Shown here one piece after another: positions 52,005 through 58,126 of a DNA stretch of 58,126 bases. Position numbers and translations under genes: made by a program. Location: assembly GCA_965217075.1 (NCBI GenBank), contig CBDCHC010000011.1, forward strand, positions 1 to 58,126. The letters run 5' to 3'. The DNA comes from CBDCHC01 sp965217075. GTDB taxonomy: Bacteria > Pseudomonadota > Gammaproteobacteria > PS1 > Pseudothioglobaceae. The first letter of the stretch is position 1. Each line of letters opens with the position of its first letter. The notes beneath the pieces are model-generated. The model was not told where the DNA came from and did no database searches. It worked only from the letters and a program-made list of their open reading frames with translations.

Positions 52005-53174
52005 TTACTGTTCTGTTAAAGCACTGCTAAACCCACGAGAAATTGGTTTAACTAGATATTTAAATAAAGAACGTACACCAATTTTAATGCCAATAGAAAC
52101 AGACATACCTAATTTAACTTTTATTTGTTTAGATTTAAGATTATCTTTATATTCTATACCAATTATTTTTACATTAACCCTATAAAATGTTACTTCTCTA
52201 CCTGATGCATCTTTATCAATTAGTGTATCAGAGCTTATGTATGTAACAATGCCTTTAAGCCCACCAAACACAGTATAATCAAAAGCACCAACTTTAATAG
52301 AAACCGGCATATTTAATTTAACCCTGCCGATATCAATTGGCTTTATTTTTGCTTCTAAAATAACCCCACCTTCATATGGAGAAATCTCCATTAATTGTTC
52401 TCCAGGTCTTAATACAGCTCCATTAGTAGTTATTTTTAATTCTTTAATAATTCCATCTTTAGGTGCGCGAATATCTGTATATTCTAAAATATTTTCTTGA
52501 CTTCTTAATTTATGTAAACTTTTAGATAACTCTCCCCCTAATTTTTCAATCTCAACACCAACTTTTTCATAATATTTATTTTTAACATCAGCAATTCTGC
52601 GTTCAATATCTAGTAATTTTTGTCTTACTTTAAGTACTTCTAATTTGCTAACATCACCTGTTTTTTCTAATGTTTTAGTATTCTCCCATTCTTCTTTATA
52701 AATTGTAAAAGTTTTTTGCAATAAATCTACTTGCTCGTCTAATGATCGTCTTTTTTGCACATATAAAGCCTGTTGAGCTTGCATAAAATCTGGGTATTCT
52801 TGGCTTAATTTGCCAAAAATTATTTTTTTATTTAAAATTTCTGCACTTGCCCTAGCTAAAGCAGTTTTCAAATATGCTACCTGTGATTTAATCTCTTGAT
52901 AAGATGCTTTAGCTCTGGTTTTTTCTAAGGTAGCTAATAGTTGACCTTGTTTAACCTTGTCTCCTTCTTTAACCAATAAAGTAGATAATACTCCGCCGTC
53001 TGCTACTTGTATAACTTGATTTTTACCGTTAGCAACAATTATGCCTTGCGCATTAACTGTTTCATCGATATCAAATAGTGTTGCCCATAAAATAAAAGAG
53101 CAAAATATTCCTGCTAATACATATACTACTGAAAAAGAATGTTCTATTTTATATAAAATGCTTTCTAAACTCAT
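52005..53174 (-). CDS. Type I secretion membrane fusion protein (HlyD/LapC-like)
   Basis: 389 residues. One N-terminal membrane helix (about 15-33), a split lipoyl domain (VNAQGIIVANGKNQVIQVADGG...VKEGDKVKQGQLLATL and YTDIRAPKDGIIKELKI), a long helical hairpin between them and a C-terminal beta-barrel. Links the ABC exporter to TolC. 15 bases after the ABC gene. Confidence 0.93.
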   Translation of the reverse strand: MSLESILYKIEHSFSVVYVLAGIFCSFILWATLFDIDETVNAQGIIVANGKNQVIQVADGGVLSTLLVKEGDKVKQGQLLATLEKTRAKASYQEIKSQVAYLKTALARASAEILNKKIIFGKLSQEYPDFMQAQQALYVQKRRSLDEQVDLLQKTFTIYKEEWENTKTLEKTGDVSKLEVLKVRQKLLDIERRIADVKNKYYEKVGVEIEKLGGELSKSLHKLRSQENILEYTDIRAPKDGIIKELKITTNGAVLRPGEQLMEISPYEGGVILEAKIKPIDIGRVKLNMPVSIKVGAFDYTVFGGLKGIVTYISSDTLIDKDASGREVTFYRVNVKIIGIEYKDNLKSKQIKVKLGMSVSIGIKIGVRSLFKYLVKPISRGFSSALTEQ

Positions 53175-53189
53175 AATTCCTCTTTAATT

Positions 53190-55289
53190 TTATGTATTAT
53201 TAGGTTGTGGTGGTTTATTACCAGATAATTTAGCTATTACAGCAGCTTTTGGCCCATCCATAATTACTTTATTTTTATTAATTACAATTAAACGATCAAC
53301 TAATTCTAACATTTCTGTTTTATGGGTAACAAGCAATAAAGTATCTTTATTAGTTAGTATTTTTTTAAACATATTAATTAAATGTAACTCTAAATTACGA
53401 TCAACAGATGCAGTTGGTTCGTCTAATAACCATATATTTGGCTCTCTTAATATTACTCTAGTTAAATTTACTAATTGCTTTTGTCCGCCTGAAAGCCCTG
53501 TTCCTCCTTCAAATATCTCGTATTCTAAGCCCTTTTCATTTGCCATAACAACAGATTCAAATAAACCTGTTAATTTAGTTGCAGCAATAATTGTATCATC
53601 ACCTGGATCAACTAAACCTAGAATTAAATTCTCTCGTAATGTGCCTTTAAATAAACGACCTTCTTGTTGTAAAAATCCAAATTTCTCCGCTAAAATTGGC
53701 TTTGATATATGCGATAAATCAAGACCATCTAATAAAATTCTACCATTATTAGGCTTATACATACCACTTAATAAGCGTAATAATGTTGTTTTGCCTGATC
53801 CTATTGGCCCCAAAATGCCAATTTTCTCTCCAGGAGCTATTTTAAGTTGAGGTAAGGTTAAAGCTAGTTTTGATCCATAATTTATACTAGTTTGATCTTC
53901 TATAACATACTCACCAGTTATATTTTCTGGAATTATTGGTCTTTCTATATCATCATGATCACATTTTAAATCCCAAATAACATCTAATGAACGAATAGCA
54001 GCTTTAGTATTAGCCCATTGCACTAACTGACTAGGTATTTGAGCAACAGGAGCAAGTATCCTACCAGATAAAATAGAGCAGGCTAACAGTCCACCCATAG
54101 TAAGACTGCCTTTACTAGCCATTAATGCACCAAATGCTACTATAAGGATAAATGAAGATTGTTGAAAAAATGATACCATGTATTGTGATTGATCAGTTAA
54201 TCTTTTTAATTTTAAATCATAACCACGTCCCTCATCAGTAGCTCCCATCCAATTTGATAACATACGCCAACCACCTTGACCTGATTTAATAGTTTCTGCT
54301 CCTTCAACTGATTCAACCAACAAACCAACCCTAAGATTAACCGATTCATTGATATTGTCTGCTAAAATTTCAATTTTTTTATGAAAATAAAGTCCTACTG
54401 CTACTGCTATTACAAAAAATATTAAAGGTATAAGCGCTAAATAACTACCTATAAAAATAACTAAAGCTAAATAAAATAATACAAAAGGCACATCTACAAT
54501 TAAATAAGTAGTTATAGCGGATAAAAAGTTACGTATACTTTCATAGCCTCGCATTTGTGAAGCCAGACTACCAACGCTTTTTGGTAATTGATCCATGCGT
54601 AATGCTAAAAATCTTTTATATACATCTCTTGAAAGTCTTCTATCTATTTTATCAATTAGTTTTTCATATAACCCCGCCCGCACTAATTTAGTAATAAAAT
54701 CCAATACTATAATAACTATAGCTCCTATAGTTAAAACTAATAAAGTTTGTGTGGCGCCAGTTGGGATAACACGATTATATATTTGCATCGAATAAAAAGC
54801 ACTAACTATAGCCATAGTGTTTACCAAAACACCCGCTACTGATGCATCAATTAAAAACTTTTTACTAATAATAATTTCATTTTTAACCATTTGAAAAATT
54901 TTACTATTAGCAGCATTAAACATTTTTTTCATGTTTAGCCTAAATATCTCATAATGATTAAAGTCATCAATAATAACTTCCAACCATGAATTATTTTCAA
55001 TAGAAAACCATTCTGCTACCCATTCTTCTTTACTATTAAAGCTTTTTAAAATTCCCCAACCAGACTTATCATCAAATATCATTAAAGGAAGTAATGATGG
55101 ATCCTTCACATTATTCATCTTTTTAGGTGATTTTAAAATTAATGAAGTTGCAATATTTTTTAATAAAACAAAGTTATCAATATTTTCTTGATAACTATCA
55201 TCAATAGTTTGTTTTAATTCTACAACATCAAAACGAGATCTTTGTAGTTGAGATAAGCGTTGCAGTGAAAATAATAGGCTTTGTTTCAT
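53190..55289 (-). CDS. Type I secretion ABC transporter (LapB/LssB-like)
   Basis: 699 residues. The N-terminal ~130 residues are a C39-like domain without the catalytic Cys (no cleavage of leader peptides), as is usual for RTX exporters. Then a six-helix membrane domain, and an ATPase with Walker A GPIGSGKTTLLRLL, signature GLSGGQKQLVNLTR and Walker B IWLLDEPTASVD. Secretes unfolded RTX proteins by a C-terminal signal. 37 bases after the TolC gene. Confidence 0.95.
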   Translation of the reverse strand: MKQSLLFSLQRLSQLQRSRFDVVELKQTIDDSYQENIDNFVLLKNIATSLILKSPKKMNNVKDPSLLPLMIFDDKSGWGILKSFNSKEEWVAEWFSIENNSWLEVIIDDFNHYEIFRLNMKKMFNAANSKIFQMVKNEIIISKKFLIDASVAGVLVNTMAIVSAFYSMQIYNRVIPTGATQTLLVLTIGAIVIIVLDFITKLVRAGLYEKLIDKIDRRLSRDVYKRFLALRMDQLPKSVGSLASQMRGYESIRNFLSAITTYLIVDVPFVLFYLALVIFIGSYLALIPLIFFVIAVAVGLYFHKKIEILADNINESVNLRVGLLVESVEGAETIKSGQGGWRMLSNWMGATDEGRGYDLKLKRLTDQSQYMVSFFQQSSFILIVAFGALMASKGSLTMGGLLACSILSGRILAPVAQIPSQLVQWANTKAAIRSLDVIWDLKCDHDDIERPIIPENITGEYVIEDQTSINYGSKLALTLPQLKIAPGEKIGILGPIGSGKTTLLRLLSGMYKPNNGRILLDGLDLSHISKPILAEKFGFLQQEGRLFKGTLRENLILGLVDPGDDTIIAATKLTGLFESVVMANEKGLEYEIFEGGTGLSGGQKQLVNLTRVILREPNIWLLDEPTASVDRNLELHLINMFKKILTNKDTLLLVTHKTEMLELVDRLIVINKNKVIMDGPKAAVIAKLSGNKPPQPNNT

Positions 55290-55326
55290 ATGATTATATT
55301 AGTAGATATTAAATTATTGATTATTT

Positions 55327-56841
55327 TTACTTTATTTTAATTAAATTATTAGTATTATTTGCATTATTCACAAGCCCTGCAAAATCATTATCACTACTAA
55401 CAACATTAGATATTTTATTGTTATCAACTTTAAAATACCACATAGTCTTTGTTTTTTGCTTATTATCTGGTATCACAAAATTTAGTACTTTATTAGCAAT
55501 GCTCTGCTGGTTTTTATCTTTAACAATATCTGGATACCATAGCATTTTTTTATTATAATTAGCTATTAATGACTGATTATTAAAATTAACAGGGGATAGT
55601 TTTTCTTGTAGTCTTAAAAAAATACGCCAACTAATTAAAATTCTTTCTGCCTCAACATCAGCAAGTTGTGCTTCTAGTTGCGATACCTCGCGTACAGAAT
55701 TCATTACATCTTGCCATGTCTTTCTACCAGATAAAAATTGCCTATACCAAGAATTACGTATTTTTCTAATATTTTGTAATGAAGATTCTAATAATTTTTT
55801 TTGTTTTTTAAGCGATGCATATGAGAGCCACTCTAATGTAATTTGTTTTTTAATTTGACTTTTTTCGCTTTTTATTCGGGTAAGTATTGATCGATAACGA
55901 TTCTTAACCTGACTTACTCTAGAAAATCCAGACAAACCTGAACCAAAATTTGTACTTACTTCAATAAATGCACGTGTATCACTGTTGGTATCTTTTACAA
56001 AGAAATTACCTTGCTGATGTTCTAATCTTAAATTTAATCTAGGGTAAAGATTAGCTCTACTTTGTGCTAATTCAGCTTTAACAGATGAGCTTTCTGCTTG
56101 TGATTTTTTAATTTTTGGATCTATAACAAGCGCCATTCTACTTAATAATTTTTTATCACTATCATTGAATTTAATAATAATAAAATCCTTAACTAAATCA
56201 TCAGCTTTAATAGGCGTTCCTATTAATTCTGCCAGATTAAGCAAACTATCTGTATGTTTTACTATAACTGAATTAAGCTTAGCATCAACTTGCGTAAGAC
56301 GAGAACTAACAAGCTCTAAATCACTACTAGAAGATAGACCTTGTTTAATACGCCTTTTAATTCTATCTAATAATGCTTTGTGCTCATTACTACTTTTTAC
56401 ATAACCCTCTTTTTTTAAATAATTAGCATACCATCTACTATAGGCATTAATAACCTTTAAGGCTAATTCTTTTTTTGCTACCTTAGTTGCTGTTTTTGCC
56501 ATAATTAAACGAGCTCTAGCTCTGTCCAAGCCAGCATCTAAAGCACCTCCAGCCCATAATGGCTGACTTAAGCTAGCAATTAATACATTACTACTACCAG
56601 TATAACTGCTATCAGAGCTGGAGGTAATAGCATTATTAAAAGATAACTTTGGTATAGGAAAGTACTGCCACTTAGCACTGGTAATATCATTTTTTGCTGA
56701 AGTCTCTAAAAATATATTACTTTTAATAGATGGATGATAACTAATAGCCTGCATAATTAAACCATAAAGATTAAGTTTATTATAATTAGCGCCAACGCTA
56801 TAACTATATAACAATAATATAAAAAAGATTAGTCTGCTCAT
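55327..56841 (-). CDS. TolC-family outer-membrane channel of the type I exporter
   Basis: 504 residues with a signal peptide (about 1-18, ending SVGA). Two repeats of long helices with the OEP pattern: SLSQPLWAGGALDAGLDRARA, RRIKQGLSSSSDLELVSSRL and EKSQIKKQITLEWLSYASL, RQFLSGRKTWQDVMNSVREV. A Lys/Asn-rich C-terminal extension of ~80 residues is unusual. Starts 5 bases after the adhesin stop, so exporter and cargo are co-transcribed. Confidence 0.9.
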   Translation of the reverse strand: MSRLIFFILLLYSYSVGANYNKLNLYGLIMQAISYHPSIKSNIFLETSAKNDITSAKWQYFPIPKLSFNNAITSSSDSSYTGSSNVLIASLSQPLWAGGALDAGLDRARARLIMAKTATKVAKKELALKVINAYSRWYANYLKKEGYVKSSNEHKALLDRIKRRIKQGLSSSSDLELVSSRLTQVDAKLNSVIVKHTDSLLNLAELIGTPIKADDLVKDFIIIKFNDSDKKLLSRMALVIDPKIKKSQAESSSVKAELAQSRANLYPRLNLRLEHQQGNFFVKDTNSDTRAFIEVSTNFGSGLSGFSRVSQVKNRYRSILTRIKSEKSQIKKQITLEWLSYASLKKQKKLLESSLQNIRKIRNSWYRQFLSGRKTWQDVMNSVREVSQLEAQLADVEAERILISWRIFLRLQEKLSPVNFNNQSLIANYNKKMLWYPDIVKDKNQQSIANKVLNFVIPDNKQKTKTMWYFKVDNNKISNVVSSDNDFAGLVNNANNTNNLIKIK

Positions 56842-56846
56842 CTGAT

Positions 56847-58126
56847 TTATAATACAATTAGGTTATTTGCTACTAAATCACTTAAAGTAATATTTTGTGT
56901 GCCGCTACCTTCTAAAGTTATACTAATATCAGTCCCGCTATTATCACCATTAGCATCTATTGCAACTATTACATCGGCGCCATTATCTGTAACTTTAACA
57001 AAATTATCTATATTATCATTATCTGTATAACTTAATATATCTGTTAAATCTAATTTATCACCACCACTACCTATAGTGAAATCTTTAATAATATCATTGC
57101 CGTCTGTTACAGCATTATAATCAAAAGTGTCAATACCAGCTCCACCGGTAAGAGTGTCAATGCCTGCATTTCCTGCCAATGTATCATTATTTATTCCGCC
57201 TATAATTGTATCATTACCATTACTACCAATTTTTAAATTATTACTAATATTACCAGCAATATCTTTTATTTGATAATTACTACCATTACTATTATTAGGT
57301 ATGCTATAGCTAACTTTAATAGCATTTATATCACTAACTGGAGCTGAAAGCTCAAGTAATACCTTATTGTCTTGAGTATAAAACTTAGTAACAGTGTTAT
57401 TATCTACTGTAAAAGACCTAGTATATGTGCTTGAAGTAGTATTTATACTAGCTAATTGTTCGCTAAATTCTAAAATAACAGTACTACTACCACTTATGCT
57501 AATAGATTTATATACTGGACTAATAGTATCAATATTTACCTCTCTATAAATTACTTTTGATGCTTCGTTGCCCGCTTTATCAGTTTGTTTGACTTGTATA
57601 TCACCAGAATTATAAGTAATATTATCAGTTAAATAAAAACTATTGCCAGTACCAATCTGCCAGTTTGTACCACCATCAATAGAGTATTGCCAAGTAGCTC
57701 CATCTTCTATATTATTTATATCTACCATGCTATTACTAGTAATATAATCACTACTAGATCTACCTGTATCTATTAAATTAATGTTAGGACTATCAACTTT
57801 TACATCAATGGTAAATATTTTATTGGCAGATGCATCAGATATATTACCTGAACTATCAACTATACGAGCATTTAATGTATATAATTTTCCATCTACTTCA
57901 GCATTAGTATTAAAACTAAAATCTATTTTCTTATTACCATTAGTTATATCCTGATCACTTAGTTGAAATTTATTCAAAAAGATATTATTATCATAGAAAT
58001 ATATATAATCATCTTTGCTAACATTAGCATCAATATTTACATTAATTTCTAAAGTATCATCATCTGTTATAGAATTAGCTGATAAATCACCTGTTTGTAA
58101 GCCATTATTGTCAATAACACTAATTA
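56847..58126 (-). CDS. Large RTX/Ig-like adhesin, C-terminal part (5' end outside window)
   Basis: The frame stays open to the window end (ISVIDNNGLQTGDLSANSIT...), so the gene continues beyond 58126; the TTG near 57977 is not its start. Visible parts in order: a Bap/Ig-like repeat end, another with ATWQYSIDGGTNWQIGTGNS and DKAGNEAS, a SwmB-like module (SSTVILEFSEQLASINT...YQIKDIAGN), then RTX nonapeptides (NDTIIGGINNDTLAGNAGID, TLTGGAGIDTF) and a C-terminal type I secretion signal ending DLVANNLIVL. Calcium-binding surface or secreted adhesin exported by the downstream ABC-HlyD-TolC system. Confidence 0.9.
   Translation of the reverse strand, partial: ISVIDNNGLQTGDLSANSITDDDTLEINVNIDANVSKDDYIYFYDNNIFLNKFQLSDQDITNGNKKIDFSFNTNAEVDGKLYTLNARIVDSSGNISDASANKIFTIDVKVDSPNINLIDTGRSSSDYITSNSMVDINNIEDGATWQYSIDGGTNWQIGTGNSFYLTDNITYNSGDIQVKQTDKAGNEASKVIYREVNIDTISPVYKSISISGSSTVILEFSEQLASINTTSSTYTRSFTVDNNTVTKFYTQDNKVLLELSAPVSDINAIKVSYSIPNNSNGSNYQIKDIAGNISNNLKIGSNGNDTIIGGINNDTLAGNAGIDTLTGGAGIDTFDYNAVTDGNDIIKDFTIGSGGDKLDLTDILSYTDNDNIDNFVKVTDNGADVIVAIDANGDNSGTDISITLEGSGTQNITLSDLVANNLIVL

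Noticed and set aside
56847..57977. A separate 376-residue adhesin starting at a TTG near 57977
   Set aside because: The same frame is open to the window end and continues repeat-like sequence; no ribosome site at the TTG.
1..58126. tRNA, rRNA, intact IS element, prophage or CRISPR array
   Set aside because: Reading all intergenic spacers on both strands I saw no cloverleaf T-loop/anticodon pattern, no rRNA, no integrase or intact transposase, no phage structural gene and no repeat-spacer array; a computed scan could still find a short RNA I missed.

Overview
The window reads as the chromosome of a very AT-rich gammaproteobacterium. Nearly every protein is closest in architecture to gammaproteobacterial families: CysG, SerC, PheA/TyrA, YajC-SecD-SecF, PpiD, Hda, BamE next to Fur, MurJ, RppH, AqpZ and BtuB. 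Codons are pushed strongly to A/T, spacers are short, and many genes overlap by 1-14 bases, which suggests a streamlined marine or symbiont-like genome. Siroheme synthase, a c-type haem protein and a type I secretion/RTX adhesin locus would fit a sulfur-oxidising SUP05/Thioglobaceae-like bacterium, but no marker in the window proves that.

Layout. 1-1680: the 3' part of cysG and a DUF3530 hydrolase. 1739-7014: an accessory island of different character and less extreme base composition. It carries a broken GNAT acetyltransferase, a decayed RAYT/IS200-like element with its inverted repeats, a TPR-like lipoprotein, a RES-domain protein and a broken Sel1-LRR protein, all on the minus strand. Two identical 202-bp copies of a palindrome-rich, attC-like sequence and two further attC-like sites punctuate it, so I read it as an integron cassette array without an integrase (CALIN-like). 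7262-10252: the serC-pheA-tyrA operon. 10309-13185: a B12 locus (btuB, a BtuM-like membrane protein, the corrinoid adenosyltransferase). 13245-15280: aquaporin Z, two tiny related membrane proteins, a hypothetical protein and a rhodanese. 15329-19790: serS, yajC, secD, secF.

19808-24238 is a second accessory cluster: an APC-like permease, a broken DoxX-like protein, a broken cysteine dioxygenase-like cupin, two adjacent ATP-grasp proteins and a VTT-domain membrane protein. I know no named system with this content; with the cassette island it is the best candidate for something undescribed. 24300-31326: ppiD, aroB, a coiled-coil membrane protein, gatCAB and a membrane protein. 31295-35442 (minus): two membrane proteins, a haem protein, gyrA and yjbQ. 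35526-51209: housekeeping genes uvrA, hda, pgsA, purMN, DUF3108, murJ, a methyltransferase, thiL, truB, queD, folE2, a DAHP synthase gene, fur, bamE, murD, a BI-1 family gene and rppH. 51219-58126 (minus): a large RTX/Ig-like adhesin whose 5' end lies outside the window, followed by its TolC, ABC and HlyD type I exporter and a secreted DUF2927 protein.

Functional links: PheA/TyrA, AroB and DAHP synthase belong to aromatic amino acid synthesis. FolE2 feeds QueD (queuosine) and folate. BtuB, the BtuM-like protein and the adenosyltransferase form a complete B12 uptake and activation route. At least four genes, all in the two accessory regions, are broken by small indels, mostly in homopolymers. 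That may be real decay or assembly error and should be settled with reads. No tRNA, rRNA or CRISPR was seen.
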